Shown here piece after piece: positions 1 through 6,594 of a stretch of 22,002 nucleotides of DNA; the first letter of the stretch is position 1; every line of letters starts with the position of its first letter. The translations under genes and the position numbers were made by a program. The notes beneath the pieces are model-generated. The model was not told the DNA's origin, did no database searches, and saw nothing but the letters and a program-made list of their open reading frames with translations. The stretch is from JBJKRF01 sp046704785 (GTDB taxonomy: Bacteria > Chloroflexota > Anaerolineae > Anaerolineales > Villigracilaceae). The DNA lies in assembly GCA_046704785.1 (NCBI GenBank), contig JBJKRF010000075.1:1-22002 (forward strand). Reading direction: 5' to 3'.

Positions 1-546
1 ACCTTTGCGTTCCATACTACAATAGTTGGGAGAGGCCGAACCGGCAGGCCAGGCTCCCCCCCCGGCATTCGCCGTATCAATGAGGGTACTGGTCGCATTC
101 AACAAATCCAGTTCGGTCCCGCCATTACTCAAATCCCCGGTATAAATCTCATCTGCTGTAATATTGCTGATCGTCGTATCGTCGGTACGCTCGAGCAGGA
201 AATAGCCACCAGCCGAGATGGAACCGCTTAAGCTGACCGACAAATTGCCGTCTGTCGAATTCAATTGCCAACCGGTTAAATTGACCGCTGTCGCACCGGG
301 GTTGTAGAGTTCAATCCATTCATCCGTGGCGCTGGCTTGCGTTCCACCCCAGCCGATTTCGTTGATAATTACAGTCATCGGCAAAGTAGCTGCCTGCCTT
401 GACGAGGCGGGTGCAGATAATACGGGAGAAGGGAAAATAATCCAGGCAGCCATACCGCACAGAAAAAGCAACCCGACGAGCAGGTGACGCACTCTGGGGT
501 TGGGGATTAGACACACTTTTAAGAGTTGTGGCGTTATAGGTTTCAT
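1..546 (-). CDS. Lamin-tail-domain (LTD) secreted protein, N-terminal part
   Basis: The reading frame is open from the ATG at 546 to the window edge (182 codons), so the C-terminus is missing. Residues about 21-38 form a hydrophobic signal or anchor segment after a basic N-terminus. From residue 59 the protein reads VIINEIGWGG, then DEWIELYNPG and NLTGWQL, which is the signature of the lamin tail domain, an immunoglobulin-like fold common on bacterial surface proteins and secreted nucleases. Family knowledge suggests an exported protein, and the missing C-terminus would decide its function. It lies downstream of spoVS on the same strand with about 80 bases between them. A purine-rich GGAG lies roughly 17 bases upstream of the ATG, so the ribosome site is poor and the start is a best guess. 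Confidence 0.82.
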   Translation of the reverse strand, partial: MKPITPQLLKVCLIPNPRVRHLLVGLLFLCGMAAWIIFPSPVLSAPASSRQAATLPMTVIINEIGWGGTQASATDEWIELYNPGATAVNLTGWQLNSTDGNLSVSLSGSISAGGYFLLERTDDTTISNITADEIYTGDLSNGGTELDLLNATSTLIDTANAGGGAWPAGSASPNYCSMERKG

Positions 547-568
547 GATAAACACACACAAGGAGTCT

Positions 569-591
569 CCGCTGCGCAAGTTCCGTAGCGG
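569..591 (-). terminator. Weak hairpin after spoVS
   Basis: Arms at 569-576 and 584-591 form an 8-bp inverted repeat with one G-T mismatch and a 7-base loop. It lies between the spoVS stop and the lamin-tail gene. No T-tract follows on the minus strand, so termination is uncertain. It may instead be a leader structure of the downstream gene. Confidence 0.3.
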
Positions 592-624
592 ACGAGATAT
601 AGCCGCCCTGAGAGTGGCCGATGG

Positions 625-885
625 CTAACGAGGTTCGACGACCAGCTTGATGGCCGTGCGCACCTTTCCGTCTATTTCGACATCCACAAATTCTGGAAGG
701 CAGATAACGTGAATATCGTCTCCATCGAGATAGCCTCTGGCCAGCACGAGTGCCTTCACAGCCTGGTTGACAGCTCCAGCACCAATGGCTTGCACCTCAG
801 CCCGCTTATGTTCGCGGACGACGCCGGCAATGGCCCCAGCGACCGCGGAAGTTCGGGAGTTGGCAGAAACTTTGATCATATCCAT
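625..885 (-). CDS. spoVS: Stage V sporulation protein S (SpoVS)
   Basis: A protein of 86 residues that matches the SpoVS family over its full length. It starts MDMIKVSANSRTSAVAGAIA, carries the hallmark AIGAGAVNQAVKAL in the middle, and ends with RTAIKLVVEPR. SpoVS is a small Alba-like protein, possibly nucleic-acid binding, first known from Bacillus sporulation but widespread in non-spore-formers such as Thermus and Chloroflexota. The frame is open further upstream, but the ATG at 885 is chosen because AGGGAG lies 7 bases before it and because family members start here. The ATG at 879 is an alternative. It is transcribed away from the DnaA-box-rich region that starts about 135 bases upstream. 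A plausible promoter is annotated at 938-966. Confidence 0.95.
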   Translation of the reverse strand: MDMIKVSANSRTSAVAGAIAGVVREHKRAEVQAIGAGAVNQAVKALVLARGYLDGDDIHVICLPEFVDVEIDGKVRTAIKLVVEPR

Positions 886-937
886 AGCGAATCTCCCTTC
901 TGAACAATTATGAGGGGCTTCCTTTACTTTACTCAAG

Positions 938-966
938 ATTGTACAAGATTCACACGAGCAATACAA
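938..966 (-). promoter_or_regulatory. Candidate spoVS promoter
   Basis: On the minus strand there is TTGTAT (966-961), a 17-base spacer and TACAAT (943-938). The -10 matches the sigma-70-type consensus at 5 of 6 positions, while the -35 is weak (TTG only). The spacing is ideal, and it sits about 50 bases upstream of the spoVS start. Confidence 0.5.
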
Positions 967-1020
967 GCCGCCCTATTGTCTTATTCGAAATGGATAGGGT
1001 GTCTCTCAAGGTTTGCCGAA

Positions 1021-1090
1021 ATTTTATCTTTCGACCGATTTTTAAATCCTCCCCTCATTTTTTAATTAATAGATTTGTTAATAGTATTCG
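1021..1090. other. AT-rich putative DNA unwinding element
   Basis: Counting the 70 bases gives 52 A or T (74%) in a chromosome whose genes are around 35-40% A+T. The core at 1057-1086 is a run of T, then alternating TTAATTAAT and TTGTTAATAG. It ends about 10 bases before the first DnaA-box-like nonamer at 1101, the usual position of an unwinding element relative to DnaA boxes. Confidence 0.5.
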
Positions 1091-1385
1091 TCGTAGAGCC
1101 TGTGGAAAAGTGGAGAAAAGATATTCGGGCCCATTTATACGCTGCTCTTTATGCCGTAGCCCAGATGTGGGGCCTTCTGCGCTTGTTGGCGTTCTTGGGC
1201 CTGTGGAAAAAACGGGAGGTTTTGCCCACCGTGTTTCCACAGGTTTTCTCCACAATCCATAGATAGGGTGACTCGCAACAGCATGCCCAGATATGGGGGT
1301 GCCCTTTGGGGGATCAGACCGAACAAACGAGCAGGTTTTCCACAGCAAAAGGCGTTTATCCACAGTTTTCGGGCACTTATCCACA
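1021..1385. other. Candidate replication origin: DnaA-box cluster
   Basis: No credible gene lies between 967 and 1429. The gap holds at least seven DnaA-box-like nonamers. TTATCCACA, the classical consensus, occurs perfectly at 1356-1364 and 1377-1385. TTTTCCACA occurs at 1336-1344 and, inverted, at 1101-1109 and 1202-1210. GTTTCCACA is at 1233-1241 and TTCTCCACA at 1246-1254. The last three boxes start 20 and 21 bases apart, about two helical turns, all in the same orientation. An AT-rich stretch (1021-1090) abuts the left-most box. This architecture (unwinding element plus ordered boxes) is that of a bacterial oriC. No dnaA gene is in the window, so the locus could instead be a DnaA-titration site. 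Flanking genes do not diverge here. Confidence 0.6.
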
Positions 1386-1429
1386 GAAGATAAGAGGAAT
1401 CTGAGAAATGTTCTTACGTGTAGTCCCCC

Positions 1430-2434
1430 CTACATCTGGGGTTCCAGTCCATTTTCGCTGGCAATCTGTTCGAGCTTTTCTTCCACAGCATCCAGGAATT
1501 GGTCCAGCGTGTCCAGGCGGGCGGCGATTCTGGCGGGAGTCAGCCCCAGGGTGCTGCAAACTTCCGTCCAGTTGGCTTTGTGCTCGGCTTCGAATTCGAC
1601 CAACCCGGCTGCGCGGACCCAGGTGCTCAGCAGCGGCCACAGCGCCGAAAGCGGGAAGTCGCCCGACAGGTACTCGTCGATGGCGCCTTTGTAGTACCCC
1701 AGGCGGGCCGCATGCAGGCGCGCGTCCAGGTGGTTCTCGGCCACGAAGGAGAAGGCTGCTTCCCAGGCGGGCAACCAGCCACGCAGCAGGTCGGGGTTGG
1801 TCTGCAACGCACCCAGGGCGGTCAACAGCAGGCTGCTCAAATCGTCCAGGCCGGCGGCCTGCGCCCGGGCCGGGAACTCGGCTAACAAACGGCGTTCCGG
1901 CAACGGGGCACCCGTCAGCACGGCCACAGCGTTGACGGCTTTTTCCAGCGCGGCGAGGTAGTCGGCGATGGGGATGTCTCCGTCGCTGAACTGCATGTCG
2001 TTCCAGGCGGTGCGGGCCGGATTGGCGAAGGCGCGTGCGCGGTTGAGCAGGTTGAGCGGATCGTCAAACTGCGAACGGACGATGGCCTGGGTATATTCGA
2101 AGAATTTGGTCTTTTCGTGCAGGAGCAGCGGGTCCCACATGGTGAAGCCCCGCCAGGGGTCACTGCGCAGTTCGCGTGGTTGGGCGTACAGGGCCGTGTC
2201 TTCATAGAATATGTCGATGTGAATTTCGTTGGAGAGTTTGATCACCTCGCGTTCGCGCAGGGGCGGACCGTCGTAGATGACCAACAGGTCAATGTCGGTC
2301 GTGCTGCCCAAAAAGGCGGGCTCATGCAGCACCGACCCAACCAGAAAGACGGCGATTACGTTCGAGTCGGGGGCCAGGCGTTTGGTAACGGTGTCTCTGG
2401 CGAGTTTGAGCAAGGCGTCACGCGTGATACGCAT
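1430..2434 (-). CDS. Nucleotidyltransferase-domain protein
   Basis: The N-terminal domain is a polymerase-beta-type nucleotidyltransferase. From the ATG at 2434, the G33-S34 motif in FLVGSVL is followed by DIDLLVIYDG (D47, D49) and, on the next strand, HIDIF (D74). These are the three metal-binding carboxylates of the fold. The remaining part, to residue 334, is mostly helical and resembles the helical substrate domain of kanamycin-nucleotidyltransferase-like proteins. The substrate cannot be told from sequence. An ATG at 2446 is in frame, but GGAG sits 6 bases before the ATG at 2434, which is preferred. The start overlaps the end of the deoxynucleoside kinase gene by 17 bases, so the two are probably translationally coupled. 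The stop is 45 bases from the last perfect DnaA box. Confidence 0.88.
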   Translation of the reverse strand: MRITRDALLKLARDTVTKRLAPDSNVIAVFLVGSVLHEPAFLGSTTDIDLLVIYDGPPLREREVIKLSNEIHIDIFYEDTALYAQPRELRSDPWRGFTMWDPLLLHEKTKFFEYTQAIVRSQFDDPLNLLNRARAFANPARTAWNDMQFSDGDIPIADYLAALEKAVNAVAVLTGAPLPERRLLAEFPARAQAAGLDDLSSLLLTALGALQTNPDLLRGWLPAWEAAFSFVAENHLDARLHAARLGYYKGAIDEYLSGDFPLSALWPLLSTWVRAAGLVEFEAEHKANWTEVCSTLGLTPARIAARLDTLDQFLDAVEEKLEQIASENGLEPQM

Positions 2435-3071
2435 GTCGGTCTCCATTCAAGAGCGTGGGCTGATAGGGCGCGATTCTCAGCGCCTCGCGTATTTTGTTTT
2501 CGATCAATTTGAGATGTTCGGGGACGCGCACGAAGTCCAACGGGTTGGTGTCGAGGGTCAGTTTGGGCGTGCCGGCCCTGGCGAAGAAGTCTTCGTAGGC
2601 TTCGGCGAGCTGTGCAATGTAGCTACGCTCCATGGCGCGTTCGTAGGGGCGGTCGCGCTGTGCGATGCGGCTCATCAGCGTGTCGACGCTGGCGGACAGG
2701 TAGACTGTCAGGTTCGGCAGGGGAATTTTTTCTGCCAGCGCTGCATGCACGCGATGGTACATGTTCAATTCGTCGCCAGACAGGTTGATACGGGCGAAGA
2801 GCGCATCTTTGGCGAAGGTGTAATCTGCGATCAGAGTCTTGCCCTGCGACAGGATCGTTGGAACGGTGCTGTTTTGTTGGCGGTAACGACTCAACAGGAA
2901 GAAGAGTTGTGTCTGGAACGCGTAACGCGCGCGGTCGGCGTAGAAATCCGAGAGGAACGGATTCTCCTCGAAGACCTCGAGCAGCAACTCCGCCTTCTCG
3001 AACGACGGCTGGAGCAGGCGCGCGAGGGTGGTCTTCCCAACCCCGATCACGCCTTCGATTGCGATGTACAT
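2418..3071 (-). CDS. Deoxynucleoside kinase
   Basis: A protein of 217 residues that begins MYIAIEGVIGVGKTTLARLL, the P-loop (residues 7-15) of the deoxyguanosine/deoxyadenosine/deoxycytidine kinase family. EENPFLSDFY and the tract FQTQLFFLLSRYRQ follow. A later RDRPYERAMERSYIAQL is the family's lid and substrate region. These soluble enzymes phosphorylate deoxynucleosides at the 5' position for dNTP salvage. The start at 3071 is chosen because GGGAG lies 7 bases upstream and because the P-loop begins right after it; the open frame extending to 3209 has no family similarity. The specific base preference is not deducible. It overlaps the nucleotidyltransferase start. Confidence 0.93.
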   Translation of the reverse strand: MYIAIEGVIGVGKTTLARLLQPSFEKAELLLEVFEENPFLSDFYADRARYAFQTQLFFLLSRYRQQNSTVPTILSQGKTLIADYTFAKDALFARINLSGDELNMYHRVHAALAEKIPLPNLTVYLSASVDTLMSRIAQRDRPYERAMERSYIAQLAEAYEDFFARAGTPKLTLDTNPLDFVRVPEHLKLIENKIREALRIAPYQPTLLNGDRHAYHA

Positions 3072-3234
3072 GCGTTGACTCCCGGAGAGAAAATCGGCGT
3101 TAAGCATACCATAATTCTGGCCCCTCTCCGGCGGCATCCCCACAAATCCACTTTGCCCCGCTGATTTCCAAAGAGCCGAAATTTTAACCACTACGGCCAC
3201 AAAGAGCACGAAGGAGAAAAGTCCATCGGCTCAT

Positions 3235-4473
3235 CTATAAGGCTTTCATCAATTTCTTTCCAAAGGCTGCCGGCTGGCTCTTCTCGACGATCAAGTCACT
3301 GGCGGTGTGGAAGCGCAGAAAGTCATGCATGGCGGCGGCCACGTCGCTCACCAATGCCTCCTGCGGTTGGACGCCCGGCTCCAGGTAGAGCGCCTTGAGA
3401 CGCAGCAGGCCGGTCTTGCGTTCCAGCTTGGGATCGAAGCGCCCCACCAGGCGTTCCTTGTGCAGGATGGGCAGGCAATAATAACCGTAGACGCGCTTTG
3501 ATGCGGGCAGATAAGCCTCCAGAGCCTGGCGAAAGCCCCAAAAGGCCTCGTCGCGGTCCTGCGCCCACCAGAAGTTATCGAACGGGTTGAGAAAAGTGGT
3601 GCGCTGTGCGCGGATTTCACCCGAAGCGGCCTGTTCCAGTGCCTGCAAGTGGTCGCGGTGGACGATCAGCGTTTGCACGCCGTCCAGCGTCTCGCCCTGC
3701 ACTTCCACCAGCGCCCCGGCCTCGATCAATTCTTTCAGGATTGGGCGCGACTTGCCGATGCGCATCCAGGTGTAATCGCCGGGGTTGCGCGGCAGGCTGA
3801 TGCCCAGAGCCCGCGCGCCGCGCTCCACCCAAAAACGGTCGCGTTCGCTGACGCCTGGTTCGCGCGTATCCACCCAGGCCGGCAGCACGCGTTCCGTCAG
3901 GTCGTAGACGCGCTGAAAGTTGACCCGCGCAGCGATCATCAACTCGCCAAACGAATATAGGTGTTCGAGCGCCATCTTGGCCGGCTTCCAGTCCCACCAG
4001 GTGCCGCGTTTGTGCCCGTCGCTGCCGAAATCGTTGGTGCGCAGCGCGCCCTCTGTACGGATGCGCGTCATCACCTCTTCGATCAATTCGCGGTTGCCGG
4101 GCTGCGTAATCCAATCCGTGTACCAACGGTGACCCTTTTGCCGCAGGGCGCGCTGCTGCGGCATCTGGTAGCGATATTCGTGCAGCGGCAGGTAGCAGGC
4201 CGCGTGGTACCAGCCCTCGAACAGCTTGCGTTCTTCGGCGTTGTAGGCCAGACGGTCGAAGATGGCTGGATCGTAGTTTCCGTGCCGCGACCAGAGCGTG
4301 ACGTAATGGGCGCGCGCCACCATCTGGAGCGTGTCGATCTGGACTCCCCCGAGGCGATCCACCGTTTCAAAAACGGAATCCGGGCTGGCGGGTGGCTCGC
4401 TTCCATTGGCGGTATCCAGTTGGGTGGCGTGCAAGGCCAGGGCGCGCACGGCGCTCAAGGGGTAGACGGTCAT
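3235..4473 (-). CDS. ycaQ: Winged-helix DNA glycosylase, AlkX/YcaQ type (HTH_42)
   Basis: A protein of 412 residues, about the length of Escherichia coli YcaQ (AlkX), a glycosylase that unhooks DNA interstrand crosslinks and removes alkylated bases. Residues 42-49 read GGVQIDTL. The Q45-I46-D47 triplet matches the Q-hydrophobic-D catalytic motif of the AlkX branch, as opposed to Q-hydrophobic-Q of AlkZ. It is followed by VARAHYVTLWSR. GTWWDWKP (about 195-202) and FLNPFDNFWW are further family blocks. The ATG at 4473 is preceded by AGGAG with a 5-base spacer. The open frame continues far upstream through the transporter gene in another phase, and that extension is not coding. It begins 8 bases after the transporter stop, so the two probably share a transcript. 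Confidence 0.9.
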   Translation of the reverse strand: MTVYPLSAVRALALHATQLDTANGSEPPASPDSVFETVDRLGGVQIDTLQMVARAHYVTLWSRHGNYDPAIFDRLAYNAEERKLFEGWYHAACYLPLHEYRYQMPQQRALRQKGHRWYTDWITQPGNRELIEEVMTRIRTEGALRTNDFGSDGHKRGTWWDWKPAKMALEHLYSFGELMIAARVNFQRVYDLTERVLPAWVDTREPGVSERDRFWVERGARALGISLPRNPGDYTWMRIGKSRPILKELIEAGALVEVQGETLDGVQTLIVHRDHLQALEQAASGEIRAQRTTFLNPFDNFWWAQDRDEAFWGFRQALEAYLPASKRVYGYYCLPILHKERLVGRFDPKLERKTGLLRLKALYLEPGVQPQEALVSDVAAAMHDFLRFHTASDLIVEKSQPAAFGKKLMKAL

Positions 4474-4481
4474 CCATACTC

Positions 4482-5381
4482 CTATTGAAGAAAAAGCAGG
4501 CCCACGCCGATCATGGCGATGAAAGTGCCGGCGATGGCCTGCCAGCCAAAACGTTCCTTGAAGAGAAAATAACTGAGCGGCAGCATGAAGACGGGCGGCA
4601 AGGCCATCAAGGCGCTGGCGACGCCCACCTCGGCATGCTGGACGGCCAGCAGCGAAGCCGAGACGCCGATTACCGGCCCAAAGAATGCTCCGAAGGAGGC
4701 CCAACCCAAGGCCGACGGGCGCTGCCGCATGGTGTCGATGGTGGCCCTGGCCTGGCGCTGGAAGGAGGCCAGAATCCATAAGGTCAGCACGGCAGCGATC
4801 ATGCGAATGAGCGTGCCTGAAAAGGCCGAAAAATCGCCGAGCATGCCTTGTTTGGAGAACACCAGCCCGGTGGCCTGGCCGAGGGCGGCCAACGTGCCGA
4901 AGAGAATGCCGCGTGCGCTGACGGTGTAGTTTGCGGTGGCGCCCGGTTCCGGGCGAGCCATGACCACCCAGGAAATGCCGGCCAGTGTGATGAGGATGCC
5001 CAGAATCTGGAGTCCGTTGAGTTGCTCGCCGAAGAAAATCCAGGCGATGCCCGCGCCGAAAACGGGCGCCAGGCTGAGCAGAAGCAGCCCCAGGCGCGGA
5101 CCGATCTCCTGGTACGTCTGGAACAGAAAGGCGTCGCCGAGTGCCAGACCGATGACCCCGGAGATGCCCAGCCAGGCCCAGCGCGATGTGCCGGCATCCA
5201 GTGGCACGAGCTGCCGGTAGAGCGCCAGGTTGATCAGCATCAGCGCCAGCATAGCCACTGCCACGCGGACGCGGTTGGTGATCTGTGAACCGACCTGTTG
5301 GGTCGATTTGGCGAATCCTACCGCCGAGAACGCCCAACAGAATGACGTAAAGAGTGCCGCAAGTTCGCCGATGGATTCCAT
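4482..5381 (-). CDS. EamA/DMT-family transporter
   Basis: A 299-residue integral membrane protein with about ten hydrophobic helices arranged as two EamA repeats, the drug/metabolite transporter layout. The first repeat begins at residue 1 (ELAALFTSFCWAFSAVGF). The second begins around residue 155, after the hydrophilic stretch ARPEPGATANYTVSARG, with GILFGTLAALGQATGLVFSKQGM. The substrate is unknown; relatives export metabolites or take up amines and sugars. GAGGAG sits only two bases before the ATG at 5381, a short spacing, but the protein fits the family from this start. It is followed after 8 bases by the AlkX-like glycosylase gene. Confidence 0.9.
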   Translation of the reverse strand: MESIGELAALFTSFCWAFSAVGFAKSTQQVGSQITNRVRVAVAMLALMLINLALYRQLVPLDAGTSRWAWLGISGVIGLALGDAFLFQTYQEIGPRLGLLLLSLAPVFGAGIAWIFFGEQLNGLQILGILITLAGISWVVMARPEPGATANYTVSARGILFGTLAALGQATGLVFSKQGMLGDFSAFSGTLIRMIAAVLTLWILASFQRQARATIDTMRQRPSALGWASFGAFFGPVIGVSASLLAVQHAEVGVASALMALPPVFMLPLSYFLFKERFGWQAIAGTFIAMIGVGLLFLQ

Positions 5382-5400
5382 AGCTCCTCGAGAAAAGAGA

Positions 5401-5418
5401 CCGGACGGAGCCGCCCGG
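5401..5418. promoter_or_regulatory. GC-rich leader hairpin upstream of transporter
   Basis: CCGGACGG and CCGCCCGG form an 8-bp stem with one mismatch and a 2-base loop, about 20 bases upstream of the transporter ATG. It would lie in the transporter's mRNA leader. Its function is unknown. Confidence 0.25.
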
Positions 5419-5480
5419 CCTTGAGTCTATCAGAAAAGTTGTTCTAGTATTGGGCGTGGATTCTGAGTCTAACTTGATAA

Positions 5481-5497
5481 TTCAGTAATAAACTGAA
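5481..5497 (-). terminator. Weak hairpin after RuvB-like/HNH gene
   Basis: TTCAGT (5481-5486) and ACTGAA (5492-5497) form a perfect 6-bp stem with a 5-base loop, starting 6 bases past the stop codon. Only a short TTATC follows on the minus strand, so termination would be inefficient. Confidence 0.35.
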
Positions 5498-5503
5498 GCA
5501 TCT

Positions 5504-6523
5504 TTAGATAATATTTGCACCTTTTGATCGATTACATTTTTCGCAAAGAAGTTGAATATTCCGTGCTGTGTTACTACCCCCTTTTGAAACAGGGATAATG
5601 TGGTCATATTCTAATTTCTCTTGGCTTCCGCATTTGGCACAATGACCCCCATCTCGTTGCCAAACGAACATCTTTACATCGTCTGGTATTGGCTGTCGTT
5701 CGAATGGCTGAGAATTGTTATTTGTGCTGAAAACAAGAAGGGCCTCTCTTACAGATCTAGAATCAAATTGCCCATTGGTGTAAGCGATAGCATACTCACG
5801 CACTTTTTTCAACATGAGCAACATGTCAGATGGGCAACCATTGCTTTGTGTGGCGATTAAATCTATTGCGTCTGAGCCAATGATTAAATTTTGTTGCGTA
5901 GCAAACAGGGATAATATTTTGCTGATATAAACTGGGGCGTAAGGGGCAAAATTAAAAGCAAACGTCAGGCTGTTTAAGTGTTCGTCTATTTGCCATGGTT
6001 TGGAGGAAGTGCCAATTACGGTAAAAGGAGGGAGTTTCAATGCAATATTACGGGCAGAAGGACCTTTCCCTATAACAATATCAAGAGTGAATTCAGACAT
6101 AGCAGGTACCAGCACTTCCAGCACTTGTTTCCTCACTGATTCGATCTGCTCAATGATGAGAATATCTCGTGCGCGCAAATTAGTCAATATGGCTGCAAGG
6201 TCTCCTGCACCCTTGATTGTTTTGCCAGAAATAATTTTGGTATTTACCCCCATCTCGCTGGCAATAATTTTTGCCAAGGTAACTTTTCCCATTCCAGGTT
6301 GTCCACATAGCAATAAGTGGTGTAATGGTTTTCCTTTTTTGTATGCGGCGGCAACCAGCGTTGTGAGGCTGCCTTTGATTTTGCTTTGCCCTACAAAGCT
6401 TGAAAAATTAGATAGGCGAGTTCTGGAAATGCCACATAGTTCACAAGTTTCTTCGACTTCTTCGGAGTAACGAAGATATACCTTCTTCCACTCGTGGAAG
6501 CCCAAATCGCATTGAAAAGGCAT
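5504..6523 (-). CDS. Degenerate RuvB-like AAA+ domain fused to HNH nuclease
   Basis: A 339-residue, three-part protein. Residues 5-30 hold C5-x2-G-x-H10-x-W and C27-x2-C30, a probable zinc knuckle. Residues 40-265 follow the RuvB Holliday-junction motor closely: SSFVGQSKIKGSL, Walker A GQPGMGKV (74-81, K80 kept), GDLAAILTNL, and the RuvB-typical IGKGPSAR (151-158). Key ATPase residues have changed. Walker B reads DILIIEQIE (120-128) instead of D-E-I-H, sensor 1 is GTSSK, the RDRF arginine finger is absent, and the sensor-2 arginine is Ser232. RuvB's C-terminal winged helix is replaced by an HNH domain (about 285-335) with C295-x2-C298, DH308 and C327-x2-C330-N. Nuclease activity is likely, while ATP hydrolysis is doubtful. 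GGAG lies 6 bases before the ATG. Base composition is about 40% G+C in a sampled line, far below the neighbours, which suggests transfer. Confidence 0.88.
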   Translation of the reverse strand: MPFQCDLGFHEWKKVYLRYSEEVEETCELCGISRTRLSNFSSFVGQSKIKGSLTTLVAAAYKKGKPLHHLLLCGQPGMGKVTLAKIIASEMGVNTKIISGKTIKGAGDLAAILTNLRARDILIIEQIESVRKQVLEVLVPAMSEFTLDIVIGKGPSARNIALKLPPFTVIGTSSKPWQIDEHLNSLTFAFNFAPYAPVYISKILSLFATQQNLIIGSDAIDLIATQSNGCPSDMLLMLKKVREYAIAYTNGQFDSRSVREALLVFSTNNNSQPFERQPIPDDVKMFVWQRDGGHCAKCGSQEKLEYDHIIPVSKGGSNTARNIQLLCEKCNRSKGANII

Positions 6524-6594
6524 GATTGTCTCCAGTTCATCATTAGAGCATTTGCATACTCCGAAATCTCCTGATTTGTTATTATTGAGGCTTT

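Noticed and set aside
1055..1384. Possible small proteins in the gap between spoVS and the nucleotidyltransferase gene
   Set aside because: Several overlapping short frames exist on both strands, none with a ribosome site or recognisable family. The DnaA-box cluster explains the stretch better.
2277..3164. Plus-strand open frame of 295 codons opposite the deoxynucleoside kinase
   Set aside because: It is antisense to a recognised enzyme, has no family match by eye and no ribosome site. It is a high-GC shadow.
3180..3234. Part of a tRNA or structured RNA near the glycosylase stop codon
   Set aside because: No cloverleaf or conserved TTCGA arm can be drawn. The stretch resembles low-complexity intergenic sequence of the CACAAAG-CACGAAG type.
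4474..5337. Upstream extension of the AlkX-like protein to a 700-residue reading frame
   Set aside because: The extension runs through the EamA transporter gene on the same strand in another phase. It has an Arg/His/Gly-rich shadow composition, while the transporter frame shows clear membrane helices. The ATG at 4473 has a good ribosome site.
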